64,000 nucleotides of DNA, from contig JAJTUQ010000003.1 in NCBI GenBank assembly GCA_021399445.1, positions 1,364,001 to 1,428,000 on the forward strand, in the 5' to 3' direction. This document shows, piece after piece, positions 9,645 to 21,935 of the stretch. How positions within the stretch are numbered: position 1 is the stretch's first letter; each line of letters begins with the position of its first letter. Made by a program: the position numbers and the translations under genes. The stretch comes from Xylogone sp. PMI_703 (Eukaryota > Ascomycota > Leotiomycetes). Below the pieces are notes generated by a model. The model ran no database searches. It saw only the letters and a program-made list of their open reading frames with translations, and had not been told where the DNA came from.

Positions 9645-12512
9645 ATGAGGTCCGGATTCTGGGGCTTGATTGTGCTGAACATTTTGGCCTGGTCAAACGA
9701 GCTCGTTGCAGCACAGCCAAATAAAAATGTCACTTATATCCCGAACACCTACATAGTGGAGCTTGACCCACAGGTACAAAACAGTGTCGTTACTCCCGCA
9801 GCCCACTTTGCTCAACACATTGGGTATATTGACTATCAAATTCGCCATGAATTCAACAATACTAAATACTTCTACGGTTTGTCGTTGACCGTTAGTAACG
9901 GTACCACGCAGTCGACACTGCGTAGTGCAACTGGTGTCAAGAATGTCTGGAAAGTCAGCATCGTCCCGCGCCCAGAGCCTTTGGCTACAGCGCCATTTAC
10001 ATCCGCACCACAGTTGAATAATGTAACTCTTCCACATATAACAGGAACGTCAGCAGTTAATACGCCTCTTGCGATGGGTGGTGTTGACAAGGTTCACAAC
10101 ATCGGGATTAAGGCAAAGGTGTCAAGGTAGCTCTGATTGACAGTGGAGTCGACTATTTGCATCCATCTCTTGGAGGAGGCTTCGGGCCAGGTTACAAGAT
10201 CGCATTTGGCTATGATTTCGTGGGTGATGACTACGCTGATGGTAATACACCGGTACCTGATGATGACCCGTTGACAACATGTGCCGGAGGTGGCCACGGG
10301 ACTCATGTTTCTGGTAGGTAGAATTTTACTTTACTTTCGATGAAGAGGGAAAATTGCTGATATTTGCTTAGGAATCGTTGGGATGGTTGATAGCCCTGAC
10401 CAAGGCTTTGGCCTGGTAGGTGTGGCTCCAGAGGCAACAATCGGAATGTACAGGATCTTTGGCTGTTCCGGGGGTGTTAGTGACGATATTATTATGGCAG
10501 CCATGCAACAAGCGGTCGACGATGGCGCTGACATTATCTCAATGTCCTTTGGATCGATAACTTACTGGGAGCAAGCCACGCCATACCCTTCATTTGTGCA
10601 GAATATTGTCAATGGCGGGGTTGCCGTTATTGCATCCGCTGGCAACGATGGTGCTACGGGCCCCTTTGCAGTCTCCTCTCCGGCTTTAGCCCCTGATGCT
10701 GTGAGTGTTGGTTCAGTTGAGAATGAAAGATATACGACGGTATATAGCGCACAAAACAACCTGAACGAAAGCATCGACTACATTACGGTCTTTCCAGTAG
10801 TCAAGGAGGAGCCCATCACAGTGTTTTGGCTTGGGTCTGGGCTTGGTGTACCCAATAATAATACATTTGCTGATGGCTGCTATGACCCTTCTTGGACGGC
10901 AGCGCGACAAGCCATAACAGATCCGGAGCATACGGCTTTATTAATCTTTCTAGATACCTGCCCACTTGCTGGTTACCAACTCCATTTGCAGCAGATAGGC
11001 ATTACCCGCCTCATATATTATACCAATGACCCTGATACACCTATCGTTATGGCGGAACCAGGAACGACGGGCAATTATACAATTATTATGCTAGAGTATG
11101 AAGCGTCTCAGAAGATTATTAACGGGTTTTCACAACTCAAGGATGGACAGAACTATACACTGCAATTCAGGGGAACCGACGTCCATGATATACCGAATAC
11201 ATCTGGGGGTGCAATGGATTATTTTTCTACCATTGGCCCGACTATAGAACTGATACTGAAGCCTCAGATTTCAGCCCCAGGTGGAAATATCCTGTCGCTT
11301 TGGCCCACTAGCGCTGGAGGATATGGTGTCTTATCGGGCACGTCAATGGCGGCGCCATTTGTGGCGGGATGCTATGCACTGGTCAAATCACAGAAGCCTC
11401 AGCTAACTGTTTCCCAAATAGTTGCTTTATTACAGTCAACTTCTGCGCCTCTAAATGCCTTTAATTCTCCAATTTTGTCCCCCGTGGCCCATCAAGGAGC
11501 GGGTTTAATCAACGTGTACAATGCAATCCAGGCAGACTCACTTATATCCCCATCACAGTTAAGTCTGCTTGATTCTGCTACGCCGGACCCACAGACTCTC
11601 ACCATTACGAATACGGCAAATTCAACTAAAATCTATACCATCTCACACGACGCGGCTTCATATATTCGGTTGTTTTCAGATTTCACCGCTGGCGATATCC
11701 AACGGTATATCGACTTCAATCTCGTTACGGAGGCGAAGTATGCCAACGCTAAGTTCTCTCAATCACAGCTCACTCTAGGACCCGGGCAATCGGCAAAACT
11801 TCAAGTTCAAATTTCTCCACCTAGGGAAAACTTGACCGAGTCACAACCAACCTACTCGGGATTTATCAAGCTTCAAAGTGACAGCAGCAACTATTCCATT
11901 CCATACCTCGGTGTGCCCTATAGTCGTTATGAAGCGAACTATATCGCACAGAACACCAAGCAAGCTCTCGGCGTCAGTCTACCAGAACTGACATCAGGAG
12001 TTGGTAATGAGAGCGCTCGAAATATTGGGACGTATAATTTCTACTACCTCAACGGCTCATTCCCTACAAATCTGTCCGTTCCCTTAATCGACTTTTACAT
12101 CTCTCAGCCTACAAACTTCGTGCGTCTCGAAGTTGTCCCAGCAAACACCAGCTTCGTTCCGACCTACTATGGGTTTAATCCCAATGTATCCATAGAGACA
12201 CATCCTCCAGACCTACCACTTCTGCCAGGATTTCTTAATGTACCAACGTATGGCGTCTTGGTGGAATTTGGTATTGGCGAAGTCCCAGTTAGCAATATCG
12301 CCAATATATTGCCGTGGATTCAACCGTATATTATTGATAACTTTGTCTGGCTCTACCCCTTAATGTCTACTGAGAATGGCACGGGTATCGATGTGCAATC
12401 CGGAGATTACCGCCCTCTGCTTCGTGTGCTGCGCTTTGGTGGTAACTCGAGTGATCCCGATGCTTATCAGTCATGGCTGGGACCAATACTTCGAGCCGAA
12501 GTAGTACTATAA
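9645..12512 (+). pseudogene. Secreted subtilisin-like serine protease (S8), one-base frameshift before catalytic Asp
   Basis: Secreted endopeptidase of the subtilase S8A, minor-extracellular-protease type. A hydrophobic signal peptide (about residues 1-23) is followed by an I9-like propeptide and the catalytic domain. The catalytic Asp (ALIDSGVDY, near residue 164), His (GHGTHVSG, near 219), oxyanion Asn (ASAGNDG) and Ser (SGTSMAAP, near 545) are all present. A protease-associated insert lies between His and Ser, and an Fn3-like C-terminal region follows. A 58-nt intron (10314-10371) interrupts HVSG|IVG. The frame breaks near 10111-10120: IKAK is followed out of frame by GVKVALID, and one extra base, most simply a third G at 10118-10119, would restore about 936 residues. 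No intron of normal size repairs it. It is either a recent pseudogene or a sequencing error; the long undamaged remainder argues against old decay. Confidence 0.8.
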
Positions 12513-14382
12513 TACACTCTAAAGTTAGAATACGGGCTGCATGCTTTAATACAACGGTATATCTTATTGTCTACACATAGTATTAAAAGCAGAGCAGATA
12601 CATAACAGACCAACGAGATCTACTCTGAATTATCGTCCCATATCGATTGAAAATATGAATAGATTAAATATGAATGGTATCATTGATGCAATTACTTACC
12701 CTCTCCTGGTTCTAATTAGCTGAGCTGCTTGACATACAGAGAGTTCTCAATGTCCCCAGTTCCATGGCCAAAAATAGAAAAAAGAAAGGAAGAAAACATA
12801 CAACAGAGGGGATTCGCTGGTCGTCACCGACCCAACTACTAGACCTCCGATCTGAGGCTTATGTATGGCAGAGCGGACGGGATGCCCAGTTTTCCTCAGT
12901 CTATGGTCGTATGTGATAAGAGCATGTGTAAAGAGTATTATATCGGTATCCCAAAGAAAAGTAGCCCGGTTTAGTCGATTGTTGTTTGGAATAAAGCCTG
13001 CTGTTCAGGCATGCTTCCCCGAGCACACTATTTAATTATGACGCATACTCCCCTCATGCAATATGTGAACAGGCAGAGTATACGAGCTAGGTACGAAGTG
13101 TCTTTGAGACAAAGATCTCTCAGCTTGCTACTTAGTGTGAAAGAGTATTTCGACGTGGTCGTTGAAGCTACGCGACAACAGCTAGACTGTTGGAGGCACG
13201 TGACCTCGGTTAGCATCTCAGCCAACCACTGGTGTCCTTCCATAGCTTTGTAGCCGTAGAGTAGCTCTCCAATAGATCATACATCTACGTCCCCAACATA
13301 GACCTATAGCTAGATTAGCTGACATGGCCCGAGCCGGCCGTTAAAACTTGCCATAGACCCAGACATTCCCAAGACTCCCTCGCGATTGCTCACAGCTCAT
13401 TGGAAAGCCATGATCAACTGCCAGTAAGATTAATTTAGAAATGCTAATTCTTACTAACTAACCAAGCCATCAAAGGATTAGCCAATTACCTTACCTACTT
13501 TACATGAAACAAATTGGCTCGGATCCCCCCGCCTAAATCAGCACACAGATGAAGAATGGTGTCTTGACTCGGAAGCCGACAATAAAAGTCCGTCGACCCA
13601 ATCTATAGCCTTCCACTTAAGCTAAAGGAAAAATCAGTCGGGCTGATTTTGTAGTAGTGCCAACACTGGGTTACTGTAGTCCAGTCATCGCGCCTAACGC
13701 TGCCACGTTACTCCGTTCAGCATCCGAGCTAGGTGATTTACGACTGTTGTCTCGTAAGCTCCTGTTGGATTGATTCCAAAGCGGCTGAATATTTGCCTAG
13801 ACTATCATTCACCCACGGTATGTTCCGATTTCTAATTACAGTAGCTCTAAGATAAGTGTAGGGAACTACCTGATCTACGGCCTGCCCGAGGATCGCTTGG
13901 AAACTAGCAGTAGTTATGTGGTAATATTATTGTATGCGGGTCGCCGTAAGCGGTTATAGACTGACTCAATCCATTCTGATTTCTATATTAACTATATATT
14001 AAAATGTCACCTTCCAGAAACTTATGCAAGGTACGCACACAACTGATTTATGCAGGTGTGGTACGGTAGTGCAGTGACATCTCCGTCGCAGGGCTTAAGA
14101 CTGGTCAAAACCTATTTCATAATAGTTCTTTGAATACCCTAATCCAGAGGTTGTGACTAGATTATCTGCTATATCATTTTTATGACCGCTTTATTGGGAT
14201 ATGCTCTTTAAGATTGAGTTTATGTACAATTTTGGATATGTACAACGGAAAATATATACAAGAATAGCACACAAACACTCTTCATGCCCACTGCAAAACT
14301 GAGGCGTGGCTGCACCACCGTACTTCTCGACATAACTAGCCTCACACTTTATCATGCCGCGTCTCCTTGTGAGATGTCAAAT
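12513..14382. other. Intergenic stretch with no supported gene
   Basis: About 1.9 kb between the subtilase and the 3' end of the small secreted gene on the opposite strand. No family motif or spliceable frame was found. A short dyad, AAATCAG and CTGATTT around five bases, lies at 13631-13649. The stretch is otherwise featureless to inspection. Confidence 0.45.
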
Positions 14383-14829
14383 TCATGCTGAGATTGACCA
14401 CTGAACAGCTTTGATAATTGAACCATCAAAGTCCTTCTGTCCAAATGCGGTCCACAGATCGGAGGTCATATCAATTGAATGTGTATCACTGACGTTGGTA
14501 TCGGCAACAACTGCCTGTCTGGTGACACCGTTCACAGTCATAGTGACAATTTTGGCGCAAAGAGTGTTGTGCTGGGCAGAGCCGTGACCCTGCATAACGG
14601 TGTCCGGCATAGCAACGAGAGGCATATCTGGATCAACTTGATTGGCGAAGAAGGTACTTAGACCGCAGGAGCCATATTGCCAAAAGAGAGCTCGAGCAGC
14701 GGCTGGGTCACCAAACATGTAGATGGAGCCCGCATTGGTACCGGAAAGAATTACTTGTCTCTCAACCGGAGCAGCTAGTACTGTGACGCCAAATGTGATG
14801 GCAAGAAGAGAGATCTGGGTGAACTTCAT
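14383..14829 (-). CDS. Small secreted double-psi-beta-barrel (RlpA/expansin-like) protein
   Basis: A single exon encodes 148 residues. The start MKFTQISLL was preferred over an in-frame ATG 38 codons upstream because it opens directly with a signal peptide ending near VLAAP. The mature part resembles the RlpA-like double-psi beta-barrel of barwin/expansin-like fungal secreted proteins: YGSCGLSTFF, then LCAKIVTMTVNG, VVAD and SIDMTSDLW correspond to the barrel strands. Only two mature cysteines remain, and the usual cysteine pair after VVAD is missing. Family members are secreted wall-associated proteins, some of them allergens or effectors; no catalytic activity can be claimed. It sits between two secreted hydrolase genes. 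Confidence 0.8.
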   Translation of the reverse strand: MKFTQISLLAITFGVTVLAAPVERQVILSGTNAGSIYMFGDPAAARALFWQYGSCGLSTFFANQVDPDMPLVAMPDTVMQGHGSAQHNTLCAKIVTMTVNGVTRQAVVADTNVSDTHSIDMTSDLWTAFGQKDFDGSIIKAVQWSISA

Positions 14830-17683
14830 GTTGACTTGAACCAAAATAAGATATATGCGGAGACGGTACGGAATATGTTGTGAGGATGTAATATGAGCTG
14901 ATAAAGCACTATTGAGAGCGGAACAAGCTGGATGGAAGCACAATGGCTATCTCAACGGAGCCTTATATACTCTCCTTTCTGCGAGATTCTCTAATTGTCT
15001 ATTTCATAATGGAATAACTAGGAGGCTAGAATGAAACGTTTACATCTTGGCTATCAATGTTCTGGCAGGCTGAGAGCAATACATCCAAGCCAATGGAATC
15101 AAGGGATTCCTTCCCGTGCGAATAGGAAAGCGTGGGATACTGCTATATTGAGTAAGTTACAAGGACTCTAGTGATGTGAAATCTTACTGCTACAGTAATT
15201 TAATATACACAATGGGAACCCTACAGTGGAACCCTAGCTGGAGAAGGTCAGATATGGTGATAGTGGGGCATCACGACGTCAGGCCCAGTAGAATATTCCT
15301 CCGTACGTTAGATCAGAGAAAGATTAGACGACATCGAGGCAAATATCATCAAAGAGGCATCAAATTAGAAGGATTAGACTGTATGGGCCCAACACATGCC
15401 CTGGAATTGAGTGTGATTTAGTCCTTGTCAAACATAATACTCGCTTAGAGTTCGTAGCTGCTCCTACGGATCCTACAGTATCATCATGCTTACTGTCTTG
15501 GCATCAGCTCCATGACATTTTATCGGAGGCTCCGAGCACAGTCCATGGATTGCCCGTCAATGCATCATGAGCACGCAATTAGACTCAACTTGAGGCTTGA
15601 GAACAGGCCACTAACTGCAACATTGGCTACGCCTCGCCGGAGGCTTCACCGGTTTGACCTAACTCTAATTTGTATCACCTTATTTTTGTCAGGCTGGAGG
15701 AACATGTTCATCCCATATGCATCCTGCTGAGACTGCATATCCGAAAAATAGAGCGATGCATGTCAGACCACAACGGGTAGGCCAAAGGGGAATCAGCTCT
15801 AAATCGCTGTTAAACTTTAACTTTATCGACGTACTCGCATATGAGCGAGGTACCGCGTACGGAATGAAAGCGCGAATAATTTCCGTTAGAATAGCTGTCT
15901 TTCCACAAACGTCTACTAAACGGGTCGGATACCTATTAGCCATTGGCTTACCGCAGCAGATTGAAGAGCGCGACAGTAGTGATGGCTTATTAATAAACGT
16001 TGATATCTCACTAACGATAAGTTATTATTAATGCTGTGGGCATGTATAATAAGAGAGGCAGCTTCGCGCTCCTCTAGAACAATTAATTTCAAAATTGCCA
16101 TCCTACTTTTCTGGAGACGTTGATAGTTTGCGCGTCCTGAATTAGCTACTCGTAAACTACCAATGGCGATTGGATGGACGCTGAGGTTATGAAGCGAGAG
16201 ACCAATACTGGGGTGTTAAAGATTGGCTCCTGACTTCTTAACCTAGAAGCACGCCTAGTTCTAGGTTAATAGTCAATTTGTTATCTAGAAAAGTAAGCTG
16301 CGCAAGTAGTTACTGTAGAGGTCATCTGCAGGAGTGGGTGGTAGACCGAGAGTGAAGCAGCAATGGTCTACCTAGAAACAAGAGTCTCCATTCACGGTCT
16401 CGATCGATAACAACGCCTCGTTCTTCCGCAACAACTGCGGTCTTTTCCTCTATTTCCGCATACTTCAGGTCCGAGAGTTTTGATCTCCCTATTCTTAACA
16501 GCAAAGGATCATCACGTCACACTCCAGCCACTGCATTACGGTACTGCAAGGGCGTGGGCGACATACTTAAATAGGACTAGGTCTTACATCTCCCCGATGC
16601 TACCACGGAGGTAGGCCTATTATCGTGATACAACGCATGATGGGTGGTGGAAACCCGCGTATGTCTCTTCAAGTTGAAGCGCAGATAGACTCTGCTAAAC
16701 CACCTAACAAGTCCGTAGTTAAGAGTGGAGATGTGTCTTCGGTTTACCACAGGAATTGGGTTTCTTCCTTCCATTGGTGAGCAGCTGTGGTACTCTTCGC
16801 CGACCGGGCTCAAACCGGTCTGGAGGATCTACAAACGGGCCAGACCCAGACCCTTATTAACCTTAAATACTCACCCGTGAATGCTTATTTACTGTAATAC
16901 GGTGAGCACACGGTACACGGTAAGACCCAGTCCCAATTGGCAAAACACATTCGGGGCGATATATAAGGCCAGATGAAGATTAGTATTGCTGTCTTGTATT
17001 GTAGGTTTTCGACAGCCCACTTCTAGCTGACGTGTCGGGCCGACGCCACCTGCCATTATGGTCCAAGTCCCGATCTCTGGGCCAATTCTGGGGTTATGCG
17101 TTGCTTGTACAGTAATGCTTCGGCAATGGGTCTACATGAAGCCTAACCACACGCGGCTGACTCCCTGGTCCAGGTACCCTACGCACCTCAGATTCCACGA
17201 TGGGAATGGCCTCTGGGGTAATTTATTTCTCGGCTGCATAAAAGACTCGAGAAAAAGGCCGAGGGAAACGTTGCAGTCCACTTTTACATGCGTCCTGCTT
17301 GACTGCCGGTGCTTTGCACCAATGAGCCTCTCTGAATTGTTGCCATTCCCACCTCGTGGCATGTCGGCGCAGGGACGTGATAGATTAAAAGACGGGGCCC
17401 TGGCACGTGTGAGGCCATTGATGATAGTTTTCACTCGGTCCGTAGAGGCATACCTCGTTCTATATCCGGGAATCTGGTTGTGAGTGATGGATCGCGGAGT
17501 ACACTAGAGCTTCCTGACGTGTCTCTCTATCATGCCTTTGATCCGGACAGTGGGAAAGGTCCTATCTTTTCCCCCTCATCTGAGGTCTATTAATACAGCT
17601 GTTGCTCCCAGAGCATCAGGGAGAATACTCTCCAGATCACGTAAACCCAGGTGTAAGGAAAGTCTGGAAAACAAGACACCAAC
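14830..17683. other. Long intergenic stretch with no supported gene
   Basis: About 2.85 kb upstream of both the small secreted gene (minus) and the GH30 gene (plus). Open frames of 60-140 codons overlap one another on both strands and carry no recognisable motif. The part from about 16.8 kb onward is visibly richer in GC, continuing into the GH30 gene. It may hold promoter elements or decayed repeats; I recognise none. Confidence 0.45.
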
Positions 17684-19203
17684 ATGCGTGCTCCCTTACT
17701 CGTTACTCTCGGAGCTACTCTGGGGGCTGCTCTCCCTGCTGACAATGCATTCGACGCCCGCCAAGCTGGTGCCTCAGCATGGGCCTCCAACGGCGGCAAC
17801 CTTAAGCTGTCATCGGTCCCAGCTCCTGTTAGAGGCGCCGGATCTCCTGGTTCCGAGTCAACATGGAAACTCAGCATTGATGATACTGCTTCCGGCCACA
17901 AACAGACCATCACCGGATTCGGTGCAGCGGTAACTGATGCTACTGTGACCTCCTTCAATACCCTTTCCAGTAGTAGCCTCAGCTCCCTTCTCAGCCAGCT
18001 GATGACCTCTGCTGGTGCTGGCTTCAGCCTTATGCGCCATACTATCGGAGCGTCTGACTTATCCGGCGACCCAGCATACACCTACGATGATAATGGAGGT
18101 AATGCTGATCCTAATTTGGGTGGCTTCAACCTAGGTGATAGAGGCAATGCTATGGCTCAGATGCTTGCCAAGATGAAGTCGCTGCAGCCGAATCTGAAAA
18201 TACTTGGCTCTCCATGGAGTGCTCCCGGCTGGATGAAGCTGAATGGTGTCATTGATGGAACGACAAATAACAACAACCTTAATGATGGCTATCTGACTAA
18301 TAACGGCGCTCAATACTCTAGCGCTTTTGCTCAGTACTTTGTTAAGTACATTCAGGCTTATTCTAACCAAGGTGCTCATATCGATGCCATCACTCTCCAG
18401 AATGAACCTTTGAACAGCCAAGCGGGCTACCCTACCATGTATATGTTCGATTATGAGCAGGCTAACCTCATTAATGGTTATGTCGGCCCTGCCTTGAGAA
18501 ATGCGGGTTTGAACACCGAAATCTGGGCATATGATCACAATACAGGTATATATACAGCCTCTTGCAACAACATCACGAGACATTTAGCTCACTCTTTATA
18601 GATGTGCCTTCATTCCCACAGAATGTTCTGAGCCAGGCTGGCGGGTACACTAGCACTGTGGCTTGGCACTGCTATGCCAACCCCATTGACTGGACTGTTC
18701 TCACTCAATTCCATCAGAGCTTCCCAAATTCCAAACAGTACATGACCGAGTGCTGGACTCCTGCCGGCAGCTGGAACCAAGCTGCTGACTTCACCATGGG
18801 CCCTCTTCAGAACTGGGCATCCGGTGTTACTGCCTGGACTCTTGGCACTAATGCTCAAGATGGTCCTCATCTCTCCAGCGGTGGCTGTGGTAACTGCCAA
18901 GGTTTGGTCACTATCAACAATGGTGGTTTCACCTTCAACCCCGCCTACTACATGATGGCTCAATTTAGCAAATTTATGCCTCCTGGAGCTATCGTGCTTA
19001 ACGGCAGCGGCAGCTACACATACTCTGGAGGCGGCGGTGTGCAGTCTGTTGCGTCTCTGAATCCAGACGGAACTCGAACCGTCGTCATTGAGAATACCTT
19101 TACCAATGATATCTACGTCACTCTGACTACCAACTCAGGAGAACAATGGAGTGGCAACATCCCCACCTCATCTGTTACCACCTGGGTTCTTCCTCCGGTT
19201 TAG
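17684..19203 (+). CDS. Secreted endo-beta-1,6-glucanase, glycoside hydrolase family 30
   Basis: Predicted 487-residue secreted enzyme that cleaves beta-1,6-glucan, a fungal wall polymer; it could act in wall remodelling or attack on other fungi. Two exons, 17684-18545 and 18602-19203, join to give AYDHNTDVPSFPQ. An N-terminal signal peptide (MRAPLLVTLGATLGAALP) is followed by the TIM barrel: GFGAAVTDA, LGSPWSAPGWMK, then the acid/base Glu in LQNEPL (about residue 241) and the nucleophile Glu in MTECWTP (about 336). The C-terminal beta-sandwich typical of GH30 closes the protein. Length and motifs match Neurospora NEG-1-like enzymes. The gene is richer in GC than its flanks. It appears intact. 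Confidence 0.93.
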
Positions 19204-19740
19204 ATCCCGGAGATACGGCGACTGGTCTAAATGTATATATGAAACAGACCGAAGTCGATGAGAAACATGAAAGCGTTGCTTTTTTGGATATGCAAGTGCT
19301 TTGTTTGTACATAGTTTCATCCTGTAATTAAGCCATAGTTATGAATTAAGTTATGAGTGTAGCTGATGACACATAAGCTGCTATAAGCTAAAATAAATTC
19401 ATTTGATACGTGTCATTTTTTAAAAAGCCTCTTCTAAAATCGAACATGAATTAATAATCTGAGCCTGAAGTCTGTCAAATATACAGAGGATAGATATTCA
19501 CACCAATAATAATGACGCAAAGAATCCTGTACTCTACGTAAGTTCGCTCATATGTCAGTAGGTATATCTCTACGTGATACTATAGTACTACCAAGGATCG
19601 ATATACTGTATGAACAACTGAATTGCCATGAAGTATTCTCAACTACAAGAGATAATTGAACCAGTTGTCAGTTACCTATGAAGTAAAACTATGGCGTATT
19701 TATTTACTTATCCAATGGGAATACCATACAGCTATCCCAT
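19204..19740. other. Intergenic region between convergent genes
   Basis: AT-rich stretch between the 3' ends of the GH30 gene (plus) and the prolyl isomerase gene (minus). It should contain both 3' untranslated regions; no gene is seen. Confidence 0.45.
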
Positions 19741-20403
19741 CTACTCAATCCTACAAGGAGTTAGTAGATATACGATATTGTTAGAAGCTGTCGGCATCTA
19801 CCTTTCTATCAAATGCAGACCTGATGCCGTTGAGACCACGTTGCTGATTTCTCCAGGCTTTAGTTGGAAGGCTGCATCCTCGAATTCTTTTTGCATTTGC
19901 CCTCTGCCAAAGAAACCGAGATCACCCTCCTTCCTGGCACTGCTGTCATCGGACTCACTAACAGCCAGCTCACCCAAAGTTTTCTGACCACTGCGGATGA
20001 GTTGTTCATACCCGAGTATGATGCTCATAGCCTCCTCCTTAGTACGTGTAATTTCTGACTGCTCTCGGTATCAGACTATTCACTTATATTTCTCATTAAC
20101 AATCCATCGACATACCTCGCGCCAGCTGCTCGGACGTCTACTGTCTTTATGCTTGACAAGCAAATGTCTTGCACGAATCTTGCCGTCAACACTGGATGTT
20201 TGTGTCCTACTCTCTTGGGTGTTGTAGTTTTCTTCTATGTACATTTTGAGCTTCTCTGTATCTGCTCCTGGCGGAGGCTCCCATCGCGAGATTTTCTCGG
20301 ATTCATGGTAATAATAGGGGAGATTCTTTGACTTTGAAAGACGAACTTCCCACCCAGGTGGCAGGCCTGTGTCAGCCTTGTACGTGCTTCTCATCAGCTT
20401 CAT
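19741..20403 (-). CDS. ESS1: Peptidyl-prolyl cis-trans isomerase Pin1/Ess1
   Basis: Phospho-Ser/Thr-Pro-specific parvulin isomerase, nuclear, acting on the RNA polymerase II C-terminal domain and mitotic phosphoproteins in well-studied fungi. Three exons, 20403-20116, 20058-19802 and a 10-nt terminal exon 19750-19741, give 184 residues. The WW domain is clear (LPPGWEVRLS to SRWEPP, about residues 12-44), as is the rotamase domain with RARHLLVKH, GDLGFFGRGQM and the C-terminal GLHLIERIE. The tiny last exon is needed to restore the usual HLIERIE ending; without it the protein stops two residues early at HLIER. Two in-frame ATGs (20403, 20394) are possible starts. This is a core housekeeping gene, so the window belongs to an ordinary chromosome. 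Confidence 0.93.
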
Positions 20404-20999
20404 CAACAATTTGCCATAGGATCCTACCAGGGTGAAATGAAGAACATATATGAGAGCTGACTGGGGTTATACCATGATAAACCTTCCTCTCTATACTTAT
20501 CTGCAAGCGTGGTTGTCTAAGGATGATAGTGAGCAGTGTTTAAATGAGTTGAAAGAGCAATTCATCCGGCGTTCCTCGTCAACAGTCGATTTATGCTCCG
20601 GCATCTAAGCGAATAATGTCGGCCATCAGTAATCGATTTGAGCTACCAATAAGACTCTCTGGATCCTGTACGCAGGCGAGGGAGGTACAAGTGGTGCATC
20701 AGCTAACACCTATGCTCCCCTGGAGGTCATATTTACATTGTACGCTTAGATTATTGATAAGATAGTCATTGTATTAGCTTGGAACGTAGAGGCAGCTATA
20801 CATCAATTGGAGGCTTAGTTTTACCTCCAACATCCTATTATTACAAATTGCCTGGGCTAGCCTGCGGGTTTCTATACTGGAATTAGACTTTCTAGATTCG
20901 TCTTTTTTTGAGATTATCAAATTTCTAGACGTGTTTCTAAGAATATAAACATCGTACTATACTAGCTGTACGGACTATAAAACCCTCGATGCCCCATAT
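20404..20999. other. Intergenic region upstream of the Pin1/Ess1 gene
   Basis: About 600 bases between two minus-strand genes; it should contain the isomerase promoter and the SDR 3' region. No coding or repeat signal is recognised. Confidence 0.4.
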
Positions 21000-21935
21000 C
21001 TATTGTTCATCTCTTCCCCACATCAACTTTCCGAACTTTCCTCCATCAACATTCAACACTTGTCCCATTATGCTCCCACTCCAGGACTCGCTAGCTAAGA
21101 ATACAACGCCTTTTGCTACGGCGGCTGTAGGAACAGGCTTTCCGCTAGCGCTTGTCGCTCGTGAATCTTCGTACAGCTGGTTGGGGTTTCCTTCGCACTC
21201 CTTCCTGAATTGAGGCGTATCTACCGGACCGGGTGCGATGGCATTAACTCTAGCGCCTTCAAATAACTTGGGCACTGCAGCTTTTAGACTTTGGAGCAGG
21301 CCATATTGTACTGCAGATTTTCCAGAAGCGTAGTCCGGATTTTGACGTTCACCGAAGTGTCCAGATTCAGAACCAACTATTATCAAAGACGGATTGCGAG
21401 TGACGCTTGGCTCTCCGTATTTTACGAGTTGTCGGAGCCATATTTGGCTGGTGATAAAAGTCCCAAGGACATTCACGTGCAGTGTGTTCTGGAACTGCGA
21501 AGCTTCCATGTGCAGAACACTATATGGATGTTTGAGGACGCTCAAGTCAAGAGAGGCTAAAGCGACGCAGCAAGACACAACGCCAAATCGAGCACATGCT
21601 GCCCTAAAAGCTCCATTCAGTTGCTCTTCTGATGTAATATCTGTAACAACTTTGAAGAGTTTTGGGTGGTCAAGCAGAAGATCTAGCTTGGCCTCGTTGA
21701 TATCTGCGGCTGTCACATAGCTGCCTACTGAGAGAAATGCGGCGACGCAAGAGCTTCCTGAGAGCTGTTAGACATTCGACCCCAGCTTCCATGACTTATT
21801 ATACAGTGTTTGCGCATCTTGTCTAGAGCTGTATAAAAGAGAAGGAGTGTTAGATAACAGACCGATAAACCCCGCAGCACCCGTGATTAACACGTGAGTG
21901 CCCTCAAGGCCTAATCCCATGTCGATCTTCTCCAT
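21000..21935 (-). CDS. Short-chain dehydrogenase/reductase
   Basis: NAD(P)-dependent oxidoreductase of the classical SDR family, 276 residues. Exons 21935-21863 and 21757-21000 join so that ITGAAGFIG continues into SSCVAAFLSVGSYV. The glycine-rich cofactor motif TGAAGFIG lies near residue 18; the acidic residue after strand two is in TAADIN. The catalytic site is GSESG with DYASGKSAV (Tyr-x3-Lys) and IAPGPVDT follows. The donor GTCTGT is weak, but the join restores the family sequence exactly. An alternative start is the internal MGLGLEG, five codons downstream. The substrate cannot be inferred. Confidence 0.87.

Noticed and set aside
14830..17683. Decayed transposon in the long gap before the GH30 gene
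   Set aside because: Several short frames exist, but I found no terminal repeats and no transposase motif, so the claim cannot be supported.
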